A model generated the notes under the pieces. The model did not search any database. It had not been told where the DNA came from and worked only from the letters and a program-made list of their open reading frames with translations. Below are positions 23,138 to 35,600 of a stretch of 64,000 nucleotides of DNA, piece after piece (the stretch's first letter is position 1; every line of letters starts with the position of its first letter). This DNA comes from Gnetum montanum (Eukaryota > Streptophyta > Gnetopsida > Gnetales > Gnetaceae): contig MNCI01015553.1 in assembly GCA_015680685.1 (NCBI GenBank), positions 210,256-274,255 of the forward strand, in the 5' to 3' direction. A program made the position numbers and the translations under genes.

Positions 23138-25880
23138 ATGGCTTTTTCAACTATTGCTGCTAACGCTTTCAACGTGGAAGTTCCCTTCAACGTTGAAGCT
23201 CCCATCATGGTTCAAGGCACTACTAGTGTTGGACAACCGCTAAATTCGATGCAAGAAACTCACCAATCTCTCAGAATCCAAAATCAAGGGCCTAGGGTAT
23301 TAGCCCACCAATGTGAGCATTATAGTTTCCTCTGCGCAAAGGTGTAGGCAAATCTACCCTTGGATTTACATGTACTCGAAGAAAAATGTAGCTTCGAGTT
23401 TGCTTACTGCAACGGGAAAGAATTCATTCCCACCCTAGGTGTTTCTTTACCTTTAACACAAGCATACCAAAGGCTTCTAGACCAACTAATCTAGTTGGCT
23501 AGGCTGAGGGAGCAACAAGACACTGCGTCCAACCAAGACGACGCTTTCCAGGATGGATAGGAAGAACTTGATTCCCAATCAGACAAGGGAGGTCCAACCA
23601 ACCCTACTCATGTCCCTCCTACCCAGTCCTTCTAGGCCAAGCCGTGGTCTATTAGGGCTCCCTTGGTGATTACTCCTACACTTCTGCAACCCACAATTAC
23701 ACCTACTATGGGTAGCCACGCCAATCCTATGGTGTTTCAACACCCACTCTCGCCTATTTTGCCTGTTCCATTTGTAGCTACTATCCTATTGCAAACTACT
23801 CAACAGTCAATCCCTGTAAGGAAGCGCATGTCAATTGCGGCTACCCTACCACAGGTGCATACCATACCAACTTCGCAAACATATTCAACCTTGCTTCTGC
23901 CCCTATTCCTACATTCACGTCAGTTCCACCCACTGTGGCAAGCCTCGGCCCATCCACATGGTGGACCCCATTTGCTTCTTTTCCTATTCTACAATCGTCA
24001 CAAATGTCTCACTATGTGTGCTCTCAAACACACCAAGCCTCACAGATAGTGCAACCCAACACGGGGCTATGGTTTGCACTATCGATGACACAAGCAGTCC
24101 ATCTAGCAGCCCAACCCGTAGTTGCTACCCTAACAACACCACCTACTGGGTGGTGGACAACACAGGCTACACCGCTCGCAAGGGTCGTCCCAACAGTACC
24201 GTCGATGGGTCATATTACCACCCCCACCATTTCGTAGGTGGGGGCTACCTCCGCAACACTCCAATCGTCTACAACGTCACCAAGTCTAGACCAAGCATTT
24301 CAGCTCATCCAAACCCTTACTGAGGAAATAAAATGCCTCAAAGCTACTGGGTGTGACATGGTACAAGTCATGGACTTTTACCAAGATGACCCCGTCAGTC
24401 CTACAATCCCTTCTTTGACATTGCCCCCAGGGATGTCTCTCCTGCACTTCACGAAGTACAATGGGGAGGGAGATCCGAACGTGTATCTTGTCACTTTCAG
24501 GTATGAGTCTTTGCTATTGCAACAGTGATCACACCTAATCATTCACATCTTTGCCATGTCCCTAGCCAGGAAAGCTTTGGATTGGTATCGCGTGTTGCCA
24601 CACTCATCCATTTCAACCTTGGAAGAGCTGCTGACCTAGTTCATGACACGCTTCAAGTACAACTTAAAGCCAGAAACTATGCTAGATCAGTTGATGAGCG
24701 TGAAGCAAGACCCTCTAGAGCCAGTTCAAAATTTTATTCAATGTTGGAGCGCAACCCTTAACAAAATTCAGGAGCCCATCATGGAGGCCCACTTGCTGGC
24801 CATCTTTAAGGGCACAATAAACAACTTTATCATGTCCGAACTGTATTATCTTGCTCCTCATTCTCTTAGTCAGGATTTCACTCAGACCAAGAGCATACAA
24901 GACGCAGCCGAGGCAAGCAAAGACCTAGCCTACATCACTTACAAGAGCACCTTTGCAAAGAAGGAAAAGGGTAAAGCCCCAACAACCACAATGGCTGCTG
25001 TGGCAACTAAGGCTAAGCCCAAACCTAGCAACAATAGTAGCAAGAATAGCAAGAAACCAGACACACAAGCAGCTAACCCTACTCCCAAACCATGTCACAT
25101 GCCACTACTTGTTGCTCCCACCCCCGAGACATCTGCACAATCCTAATCCAACTTTGAGCGCAAAGACCACTCAAAGTACACCCAATTGCCTCTAAAGCCT
25201 TCACAGCTTTTGAAGTAGTTGTTGGCAGTGGGATACATCCAACATAAGCAGATGTCGAAAGAGGCAAACGCAAGGCATCAATGCTACTATGAGCTCCTTA
25301 GGAATCCCTCTTTGGCCTTGCCCAATGAACCCCCAGTTCCTAAGGGTTTTAGACTAGATAGGTTTATTGGTTACCACCAACAGTGTGATCATAACATAGA
25401 TTATTGTCTGTCATTGCAGGATGACATCCAAAGATCAATCAACCAAGGGAAACTACTGCTGGACGAAAGCAACCTAGTCTACCCTAAAAACCAGTCTATG
25501 TATGTCCAATGAATTTAGGTTACCTTAGTAGACATTCGTGATCTGTGTGCCTCAGCGTAGTGCACCGGTATCATAGGTGACCAATCAAAATGTGCAATAG
25601 CCTTTCATCTTGAAAGTCCCAGCATGGGCACCTGTCTTTGTACCACCTTTTAGTGGGGCCACATGGCCCCATCCATTCATCATTAGGGGGCCGACACCTT
25701 CAACGGCCCCTACTTCGTGCAACGAGGCTGAACAGCCTCCTTACCCCGCAAGGCGAGCAGTACACTAGGTGGATGAGATGTCAAAGGGGAGTATTGTCAA
25801 AGGTATCCCCAGGCTTACGTATTCATCTCTTGCATCTACACCTTCGCTCGCAAAGACGAAGGTTGACATGACCACGCAAC
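23138..25880 (+). pseudogene. gag: gag pseudogene of element B
   Basis: The Gag frame starts at ATG 23138 (MAFSTIAANAFN). The N-terminal block (AKV, ANLPLDLHVLEEK, EFIPTLGVSL, YQRLLDQLI) ends at about 23500. A long Pro/Thr/Gln-rich linker runs to about 24290. The capsid (Retrotrans_gag-like) covers about 24297-24940, with AFQLIQTLTEEIKCLKA, VMDFYQDD, YNGEGDPN, ARKALDWY, FKYNLKPETMLDQLM, LAIFKGTINNFI and QTKSIQDAAE. A Lys/Ala-rich basic segment follows, then a degenerate zinc knuckle (GYHQQCDHNIDYC, about 25365-25410; the first Cys is lost). A proline-rich tail with VP-containing motifs reaches about 25880. A few TAG stops and small frameshifts break it. Gag would form the particle that packages element RNA. 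Confidence 0.9.
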
Positions 25881-25899
25881 CTGCATCACTCTGCCAACG

Positions 25900-26960
25900 G
25901 GGAACTGTACCCAGATCCAAAGTCACCTCTCCTCAGGAGATTCATCTTCTGGGACAAATTGAAGAGCAAGAAAGTGCCAAACAAGAGGATAGCTAAGACC
26001 TTTTGGACACCCTCACCTAGGTCAAGCAAGCTCTAAATCAAAAAAACATCACGCTGAGATTGTACGACCTAATCATGACCTCTATACCCTAAATCAAGGC
26101 TCTAATCTACATGTTAACGATAATTCCAGTTGACGAGAACATGCCTGTAGAAGAGGAAGCGATCCATTCAGTTATGCTTCCCTCTATATCTACAAAGTCC
26201 ACGACACCTTGATTGACCTTTAGTGACGACGCCATCAAGAAAGATCCCGAAGGGGGTCAGGTGACTACGATGCCTCTCTTCATCATAATTCAGGTCGGCC
26301 AACACTGGATCCAAAGGGTACACATTGATGATGGGGCCACCACAAATGTCATTCCCTTTACTATTGTGGATAAGTTGCAATTGGTCGACTAGATCGAACC
26401 CACAACAATGTCGTGCCTGAGGTCCTTTAATGGGGCACGCATCCTGGTGAAAGGCACAGTTCATGTAAACTTCATAGCAGGGGACCAGTTCCCCATAGAT
26501 GAAACATTCATCATGGTCGAGAAAATGCCTAGGTTTAACCTGATCTTGGGAAGATCATGGTTAGCACAACTTAGAGCTATCTCCTCGCTTATACACTGGG
26601 AAATCCACCTACCACACGTAGGCAGGGAGGTGGTGATCCGTAGTGACGAAATAGCAATGTAAGAAATCAGTAACATAGACATGGAGTAGGGCTCAAAGGT
26701 TACCACCTCTGAGCATGAGGTGCCTGATCATGCATGCATTAACCATCCAATGGAGGGGTCAGCCTGGGGAGCTGACTCCCAAATTGAAAATGCATGGCTT
26801 GAGTTACCCTTCCAAGCGGAGAATGATGATGTGAACGAGAGCCTTGGTGAAAAACCTTGACCCTATGTTCCAATCAACCCACGAGAGGTTAAGAAGTAGC
26901 TACACATAGTGTAGCAACCCTATTGCTTCCTACCAGGCTACCATCCCTTATGCATTCGTT
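25900..26960 (+). pseudogene. Aspartic protease pseudogene of element B
   Basis: A linker with EIHLLGQIEEQESAKQ (about 25940) is followed by the retropepsin-like domain. The active-site segment VHIDDGATTNVIPF has D-D-G at 26327-26335. CLRSFNGARILVKGT, EKMPRFNLILGRSWL and EIHLPHVGREVVI (to about 26640) follow in an open frame from 26408. The tail ends near 26960. Gag and protease appear to be in one reading direction with only decay between them, as is usual in Tat elements. D-D-G in place of D-T/S-G is shared by four of the five copies here. Confidence 0.88.
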
Positions 26961-26994
26961 GCTTTTCGCTTTGATAACATGTCGTCCTTCTGGG

Positions 26995-27115
26995 ATGCTA
27001 TGCTATGGCCCGAAATGGCCTAAAACTAGCATCATCATTATTTGCTTTGGTAATGTGCTATCTCTTTTGGCAATGGCCCAAAATGGCCTAAAACTAGCAT
27101 ACGAAAGCATGAAAT
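26995..27115 (+). repeat. Junction array 1, element B
   Basis: Two clear copies of GCCTAAAACTAGCAT within a repeated AATGGCCTAAAACTAGCAT unit about 70 bp apart. It marks the protease/antisense-gene border. Confidence 0.7.
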
Positions 27116-27250
27116 CTTTATGTGATATGCAAGTTAACACAAAATCAATTTCTTTTCTGAAGCTTTTCATTTTTTTACTTGTTGGAAATGTTTGTGAAAC
27201 TTCTACAAAATTCCAACGTTTCAAAAATTTCAAAAGAAAACCCCATGCTG

Positions 27251-30200
27251 TCATGGGTTGCCTTTGTTTGCATCACCTTCGTCGTTCACCTTCGCTTTAC
27301 CTGCCTGTGCATCAACCTCCCTTGTGTTGCCTTCCATTAGTTCTTCATCCCCTTTCTCTATGAGCCTCACACCCTCATCTGGAGTATGCATTGTAAGAAT
27401 AAAGTGGCTAGTTAGGGCAACAAATGCAAACCATGAAATAACATGAGCATCTATACAGTAAAGCAACTAACTTCAGAAGGGCCTACATCAGTCTCAAAAG
27501 GTATCCGGTCTAGACTAAGCCTGAGGTGCCACCAGATCTCCTCTATCGTGATGTCCATCTAGCGCTTGTTGTTGGGTTTAGCATTCATAGAGGTAACTCT
27601 CTCCCTTTCCATGCTCGTCCATACTAGAGGTCCAGAGCAAAGGGGGCCAGTTGTGTTCTCTCCTGTAGGAAAGTCTACTTTTAAGTCGAGAGATTCCGTG
27701 ACCTTCACCTACTTTTTGAACTTAGCGTAAGCCTCAGAAGCACTAATGGGATTCACTAATGCTTCATACGTGAACACCTCCATAGCAGTGTCTTTGTACA
27801 GTTCTCGATGGGTGTCATTCTACAGCTTGTACATGTGTTTGTGGTTTCTCTGGGTCCATCCCCATTCGAAAACCTTGGCATTGATATCCTTCATGTCTTA
27901 ACATTTCTGGGCTAGCAGGTCCATCTGCATTTATTGTTTGACTATCTCGTGAGTGGACTCAACATTCTAATGAACGATAGTCCAAAACCTGGCATAGTCA
28001 TCTATAGCCTTCTGCCAATCCTCAACATCAGGGTTACGATTTTAGAGGAACTCGTTCCTCGACCTGAGATCTTTCACTGTAGCGACCAGGTCGGCCTCTC
28101 TCTGGTCAGCCCTTTGAACCCTCTTTCATAGATCCTCATTGACACTTTTATACTCCCATAGAGAGCATTTCGAATGCAAGACGCACTTGTAAACCTTGTT
28201 GAAAATGCAATGAGACACCTCTGTCATGTCGGGTGAAAGTGTGGGCACGACGCTGATTTTCATAGGTCGCGCTAGCTCCCATTTAAGCTGAGAGGCTACC
28301 TCAACACGAAGAGCATACCAATCATGTTAGCATAGCAAAATGAACGAATTCAAAAAAATTTAGCATAACAACACAAGAGCATTTAACACTAGTACATACC
28401 CATGTCAGGGTTTTCCTAACAAAGGTGCTTGATCATGTCGTCAACAAGTCCCTACACAAATGTAAACTTGTCAAGGGTCTCAGCCCATGACTCTGCACAA
28501 ATCAGAGGGGGTCCCGCAGCATCAGCAGTAGCACCTATTACAGGACTAAGCCTATCAGCAATGGCCAAAATGGACTACAATAAGGCAAACATATCAAACT
28601 CACTAGCATCTGGCTGCGATATTTCTTCTTGTTGATGCAAGATGGTGGCTGTAGCCCTAGTGGAGGGCCCTACCAAGTCCATATTGGCCCCTTCCTCATG
28701 AGGTGGCGCCTTTCCTTTCAGGAGCCTAGCATCCTTTTTATTTGAAGGAGATGCCTCTTCGTTGATAGAAGGCTCCCTAATGACCAAAGACCCTACCCTA
28801 GAAATTGGAGCTCCCTTATTTTTAACTAGGGCCCTTTCCTCCAAGACTAGGGCCTCCGTGTCTCTATTCATCGCCCTCGGGGTAGACACTTCCTCATCGC
28901 CTTCTTCTTCTTCTTCTTCTTCATCTGCTTGTAGAGAAGCATGTTTGTGTCAGATCAAAACAAATTAGCTCAAAGTAGATGCTACGCTAAACCCTCTAGC
29001 GCAGCATAGCGTAGCAAGCAATAGCAAAGTAAGCATTACACAAAAGTGTTTACCAATGGGGGGTTGCGTCCTTTGTAGCTTAAGGCACAATCTTCATCCC
29101 TCCTCTTCCTCCACGTGAAGAGTTTCCCTGGATGGCGAAGGTCTCTTCCTTCGTAACTCCTTGGGAATGATCTCAGCTATGAGATGCTCCCCCCACATCA
29201 CGCTACCACCTATAGTAGGGGGTTTCTCTCCCATGCTTTCTTGACCACGAATGCTGCGAGCTACTAGACCTTTGGTCATTTCAGATAATGACTTCCCAAC
29301 TACTTCCGAGAGATCTTGAGCTCGTGTGGTTCGGAGAATTTGGTGAATCCATGGCCTAGGAATCTGGTTTCGATCTCGTATGGCCCACGCTCCATCCTCT
29401 TGGACCACTAGAAACTCTTCAAAGCATTTTAGAAAGCCGATGTAGAAGGCATAGTGTATGTTGGAGTAGGACTCCATTTTTTCACGAATTCCCAAAATCT
29501 TAGCCTGCAAGCCCTTGCATAGGAAGCTGGCCTAGTTGTAATGGGCCTCCTCTTCCATAACCTCCTAGATTATCCAAGCCTGCTCAAGGCCCAGGACCTT
29601 TCCTTGGATGAGCAATTGAGGGAATGCACGGGCACAGAAGATTGGATAAATCTCCATGGTAGGGTCGTCCTTAAGCTTATCCATGGGGAACCCTTTTTGC
29701 TCCTTAATGAGCCTCAACAACTCTTCGATATCCTTCTTCCGAAGGGTCAGTTCCTACTTACGCTTCAACCCTATGGGAAAGTTGTTGGTAGGAACGCTGA
29801 ACAGGTCCGTATATAGCTTGTCATTGATTTCAATGACCACCTGCATGCCCCATATGCATGCGGAAACAACCCGCTCTCTCAGAGAAGGAGATGACCAGGG
29901 AAAGCATCTCGATGGAAGGAACACTCAGGTTTGGGGCCAGAAACAGATCCATGAGCCCCATCTTTTAGATGTTCTTGAGCAAGGAGTTCGATGCCCCTTG
30001 GTCTAACCAACACTGGCACGCTGCTACTTTGCCATATTTGAAATAAATGTTCATCCCTTACATCTCGGTAGTTACCACCATCACCTCCTAGGGTTTCTTT
30101 GCCCCTACAATAGTTTTCATGACAACACGCTTAGCATGACAACACGAAAAATACATGGGTTGCAAAAACACTCGAGCATGTGACACCTACTATTTGACCC

Positions 30201-31667
30201 ACCAAGCCTATATGGTAACGAGAATGGTGGGAGTTCAGCCATCATAGTTTCTTCAACCATAACTGGCTTGAAGGGTTCTTTCCACTCCCTATCCAGCCAA
30301 CCCTTCTCCTCACATTGATTATAGATAGTGCAAAACATGCCTAGATAAGTATGGTACTCCCCCCCACACTGACTGATCACACCTGCCTATAGATTCTTGG
30401 AAGATGAGAACTCTTGTAGGGCTAGCTGCGCTATAGCCAGCAGACCCGGTCGGTCATGAACCCCATCATCATTGATAAAGAACCTGGTGACAAACACATA
30501 CAATTAGCATTTGGCCAATATGGCCAGTGTTGCACAACATAGTGGAGCAAGGCTGTAAAACTCACCCACCAGCACAATAGATAGTTCTCTGTGGGTTCTA
30601 AAAGCACATCACCATGTAACATGCGAGGAACAATGTGTTGTATTGGTGGTAGCATCTGTATTCAGGCATGTCCCAGATCCAAGCTAAACGCTTCAATTCT
30701 ATTGAGCTTTGGCTAGACCTCTCTCCCTGCTTGCTCACAATTGCCCCGTCAGTAAAAAATTGCAGAATGCTGCGACTTGCCCCAGGCAACATGGCTTCTA
30801 CTATGCTGAATGCCTCCACCTCCTCCAAGGAGGACCAAACGATCACACTAAAGTGGTTAAGAAGGAATTGTAAGAAGTCTTGTGCCCCATCTCTAAACCA
30901 AACCCCTTGCACCCCCATGGGTATCTGGGAAGGAGGGGCATTGGCCACAGGTCTACTCACATGGCACAGGACCCCTCTAATGTCCAAAATAATTAGCCTA
31001 GACCTCGGGCCCACCCTGCATGGCACAATTAATGAAAGCTAGCACCATACCTAAATCCAATACATGCGCAACCTTGTAAAGTCTAGCAGACCATGAATAT
31101 AGAGTAGCATAACCCTCTACCCATACATAGCGTAACAAGGGTGTGAAACCTCAACATAGCAAGAAAATGCGAATAAGACTAGCATAATAACAAAGCAATT
31201 GACAACATGCTATAATGAAATGCATGTAATGTCACCCCATTATATGTGGCCTAGCCCTCCCGAGGGTTTTATGTTACATCATGCTAGGGTCAAGCAACTT
31301 AAACGACCCCAGCCCTTGCAGTTATGACAACCACGATAGTGGTGGTTTCAGCAACCTTGCATACAACCACGACGTAACATTCATACATCTGCAACAATTG
31401 AGACAATGATGGCAGCGATACAATGGTTAAACTGATGCGACCACATAAAACGTAGATAGCCAAGAATGAACGCAAAACAAATAGGATGCAAAGCAAGAGC
31501 AGAGGACAACCGAAAGTGCAAAAAAAATGATGAAGTGAAGGGTATACAGTAAGCTACTGGTTTAATGGTGTGCTCTGCCGCACCGCAATGCGCACTTGAG
31601 GCACATGCCCTAGGACCTCCTTCACCTACTCAACCCTTGTGAGCGCCAGATGAGTCTTAGGAGCCAT
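27251..31667 (-). pseudogene. Antisense split gene with N-terminal FCP1/NIF-like phosphatase domain (element B copy)
   Basis: Reads opposite to gag/pol. Proposed exons: 31667-31558 (MAPKTHLALTR), 31015-30566, 30483-29054, 28924-28400, 28299-27472 and 27378-27251 (stop TGA), with GT and AG at the borders (for example GTGAGT at 30565, GTATGT at 28399, TGCAG before 31015). Exons 2-3 resemble an FCP1 homology (HAD) domain: LIILDIRGVL (motif I), VWFRDGAQDFLQFLL then FSVIVWSS (motif II), ELKRLAWIWD (motif III Lys), YNTLFL before a region where the family has an Asp pair, and PGLLAIAQLALQEF. The second Asp of motif I is Arg, so catalysis is doubtful. Then a helical middle (29860-29110), a Glu run and charged segment (28924-28575), and a coiled-coil-like part (28250-27500). 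About 12 stops, mostly TAG, and a frameshift or mini-intron near 29840. Function unknown. Confidence 0.72.
28898..28923 (-). repeat. GAA microsatellite coding a glutamate run
   Basis: On the minus strand, seven or so GAA codons at the start of proposed exon 4 of the antisense gene give an acidic run. The acidic character is kept in A (7860-8040) without the perfect repeat. Confidence 0.8.
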
Positions 31668-31791
31668 GGTCTCAATTGCAGATGCATGCTCTTAGCTAAA
31701 AATCACTCCATGCTCTAAGATCGACTTGTGCTCCAATGTGTGCTCTGCACTCTTATGGTAAAAATGGAAAAATTTCCAGAGTTTAACCCCC

Positions 31792-31798
31792 ATTTATA
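31792..31798 (-). promoter_or_regulatory. TATA box of the antisense gene, element B
   Basis: On the minus strand, GGCTATAAATGGGGG lies about 125 bp before the proposed start codon (31667-31665, context GACCATGGCT). The spacing suits a plant promoter with a 90-100 nt leader. A (CT)n run lies just upstream (31829-31842). Confidence 0.6.
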
Positions 31799-31828
31799 GC
31801 CATAATGAAAAGGTGGGAAAACTTACCT

Positions 31829-31842
31829 CTCTCTCTCTCTGA
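31829..31842. repeat. CT microsatellite
   Basis: CTCTCTCTCTCTCT upstream of the antisense gene TATA box. On that strand it reads as a GA run, a class common in plant promoters. Confidence 0.75.
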
Positions 31843-31969
31843 TTAATGTGAAGCACACCATATAGTGTAGCATGCTCGCCACGACATCATAGCACTATTG
31901 ACATCAAAGCCTTGACATGCTTCAAGCCAACTACTTACCTTTTCAAAAATAAAAAATATATATTTTTTT

Positions 31970-32330
31970 ATTAAGGGTCTGAAAAGAGCTTAAACTAGAA
32001 ATCCTACCAATCGCAATATTACCGATCTGAAAAGACCTCAAACTAAGAAACCCTAGCATGGTTGCATCCCTAATGGTCCGCAATGACATTAAACTAACAA
32101 TACCACATGCTTGCATCAGCAGTTTTTGCACCTTCTTCCACATAGGCAATGTTGCAATTTCCAGCAGTTTTATGTCCGCAGTTCGTATTTTTGCATTAAC
32201 AATTTGGCACTTCTCATATTCGCAAGTTTCCCGTTTCACATATTATCATTTTACATGTTAAGATTTTACATGTCACAGTTTGGCAGTCTGAAATGACACT
32301 AAACTAACAGTTTGGTACTTGCATATCGAC
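31970..32330 (+). repeat. Junction array 2, element B
   Basis: Copies of CTGAAAAGAGCTTAAACTAG, CTGAAAAGACCTCAAACTAAG, CCGCAATGACATTAAACTAAC and CTGAAATGACACTAAACTAAC lie between the antisense gene and pol. From 32331 to about 32600 I see no gene. Confidence 0.7.
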
Positions 32331-32611
32331 AGCCACATGGCATCACACTTTACATTAGCAATTTTACACCTTTAGTAGTTCTACGCTCTTGCGGTTCTAT
32401 GCTCTTGCGCTTTGACAATTTTTCATAACCTTAAATGGTAGACTGGCGATCTCGTCATTATTTGTAAAGTGTCATTACACACGATCTCTGATAGGCATCT
32501 CTAAACCAGGCTTTCATCTTATGATGGTAGGTTAAGCAGGAGATGGAAATCCACTGTGACCTTTCCACACCTTTAACGTTGGTAGGGCCACAGGGTGAGC
32601 TTGCAAGATAG

Positions 32612-35600
32612 TTGAGCCCCGACATGATCGACTGGGGGTCGACCATGACTAGCACTATAGCAGCCTTAGAAGCATCCCTAGACTGGCCCGAGCATCTAGT
32701 CAAATCCCTAGACTTAGAAGCTGAGGATGTAATTGAGGATCCTCTTGTTGAGACACCTGTGACCACATCAAAGGGGGAGGTGAAAACGTTGAAACTCAGC
32801 TCCCTCCTAGACATGTAAACACACAAAAATGTAGCTAATAATTTGCAAGATAATATCGATGTCTTAGTATGGTAATACAGCAACATGCCAGGTCTAGATC
32901 CACGGCTGATTTAGCACAACATCATCCTAGACCCACACGTGAAGGTAGTCAAGCAGAAGGCTCGCAAAGTTAAGCTAGAAATCGTGCTAGCCATGAGGGA
33001 AAAAATCACTAAGCTATACCAAGCGGGTTTCATCCGCACGGTTGACTATTCAAAGTGGGTGTTAAATGTTGTTGTGGTTTCAAAGAAAATGGGAGGAATA
33101 TGGATCTATATAGACTTCCGGGACTTAAATAAGGCAACGATCAAGGACAACTTCCCACTTCTAAGCATTGATCAGCTCATCAACACCACAACTGGTCATG
33201 CTCTGCTATCCTTCATGGATGGCTTCTTTGGATACAACCAAATCTACATTAACCTAGAGCACCAACTATCAACAACCTTCATGACCCCATGGGGAACTTT
33301 CTACTACACCATGATGCCTTTCGAGCTCAAAAATTCTGGGGCAACCTACCAGTGAGCCATGACTTACATTTTCAGTGACTACATCTTGGAAACGTTAAAC
33401 GACTACATGCACGATATAGCAGTCAAGTTCAAAGAAGCATTTGATCATCCACATGATCTAGGGGTAATCCGCAAATGATGCCAAATGCATGACCTATGCC
33501 TTAATCCTAAGAAGTGCATCTTCGGGGTGAAAACCGAACCCATGTTAGGGTTCGTAGTATCAAAGGTCGGAATATGAGTGGATCCTGATAAAGTCAAGGC
33601 CATCGTCAACCTAGAGCCTCCCAAAAACCTAAAGGAGTTATGTGGTTTACAAGGTAGAATATAGTTTATTTGAAGGTTTATAGAAAGGTTGACTAAAAAG
33701 TTACATCCCATGAAACATCTTCTAAAGAAGGGGGTTAACTTTGAATGGACAACCCAGTGTCAACAAGCCTTCGATAATCTGAAGAAGGAACTCTCACACC
33801 TCCCGACTGTGCATCTGCTACAAAGGGACAAACCCTTCTTCATCTACCTCGCCACCTTTGACACATTTGTTGCCACACTACTATGTTAGAAATGAGATGA
33901 CAGTTCCAAGATACTAGTGTACTATCTAAGTCATGCGCTAACAGTGCATGAGGCAAGGTACAATGAAGTGGAAAGGAACTACCTGGCCTTAGTGTTCACA
34001 CTAAAAAAGTGGTGGCATTACCTATTCCGTAGCACAACCAACATCATTTGCAAGAGCAATATACTCCAGGCTATCACTAAAAACTTATACGAAAGTAGCA
34101 AGATAGCCTGATGGAAGGAAATAATTGCAGAGTTTAATTTACGCTATGTAAGTCAATCATTGACAAAGGGTCAAGCCATAGCAACCCAACTCATGGCTTC
34201 ACCAATAGAAGACCAGGCAACTATAGACCCCAAATTCCTGGACAAATACATCAACAATGTCCACAATGTCCCGTAGCATTTCAAAGCCACCTTACATTTT
34301 GATGGTGCATCAACTGCATGAGGAGGCAACGCCGCTACCATAATCACGTTCCCCTCTAGGGAAATGCACCCATCCGCTTATCGATTTGCATTCCCTTGTA
34401 CCAACAACATGGCAGAATATGAGGGGCTACTCAAAGGCCTTATAGCTTCCCAATCACTATGCATACAACACCTGGCTATCTGGGGAGACTCACAACTACT
34501 TGTGAATCAAATCATCGAGGTCTACTCCTGCAAGGCTACGCACCTGCAACCCTACCACGATCTAGCAAAAATCTTGCTTAAACGATTTACAACCACAAAT
34601 GTGCAACACGTGTCATGTTCCCTGGAAAACCTACCAACCATCGAGGTCTACACCATGGCAGACGCCTTAGCCACCCTTGCGTTAAAAATCCCATCATATT
34701 CCCTGGAAAACCTGCCAACCTCGATTATAGAATGCACATAGCCTATCACTCAGGTGGAGCACATGGCATCTATCAATGCTACGGATACCCATGAGTGGTA
34801 TGCCAACATTAAAACTTATCTACAACATGGTGAGCCCCCAGAAGGATTGACATCTGCCCAAAGAGATGCAATCCGTAAGCATGCCCGGCAGTACGTGCTC
34901 ATGGGAAATGACACCCTATGCCGACACTCCTACAATGGGATATTGCTAGTATGCTTGGGTGGCGAGCAAGCGTAGAAGGTAGTTAATGAAGTACATGAGG
35001 GGCTATGCGATGGACACATAGCACCCAGGGCTATGGCTGCCAAAATTAGATGCTTAGGGTACTGTTGGCCCCATATGGAACGTGACTTCCTGTCGAAAGT
35101 CAAGATGTGTAACATGTGCTAGAGATATGCAAATCTCATATACATAGCACCTATAAACCTACACCCAATGCAAATCATGTGGCCCTTCCAACGATGGGGA
35201 TTAGACCTCATAGGGCCTATCACACCTAAGTCCTTCGTAGGGCATAGCTTCATTAACACCACCATCAAGTATTTTACCAAGTGGGTGGAAGCTATTCCCT
35301 TGAGGAAGACAACATCGTAACAAATCTACCATTTCATCCTAGACAACATAGTAACAACGTTTGGGCTTCTAATGACTATTGTGACCAACAATGGGCCATA
35401 GTTCAGTAGTACAAAAACCTGAACCTTCTGTAGCAACCTAGACATTAAATAATCATTTTCTTCCTCTTACTATTCGTAGGTGAATGGGTAGGCAGAGGCT
35501 ACAAATAAGTCCATCATCAACTTGCTAAAGCGGATGCTTAACAATAGCAAGAGGCAGTGGCATGAGCAAATCCTCTACATCCTGTGGGCCTACCGAACGA

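Noticed and set aside
29541-29816. 91-codon + strand open frame in B's spacer
   Set aside because: It is the complement of the antisense gene's exon 3, whose minus-strand frame is the conserved one.
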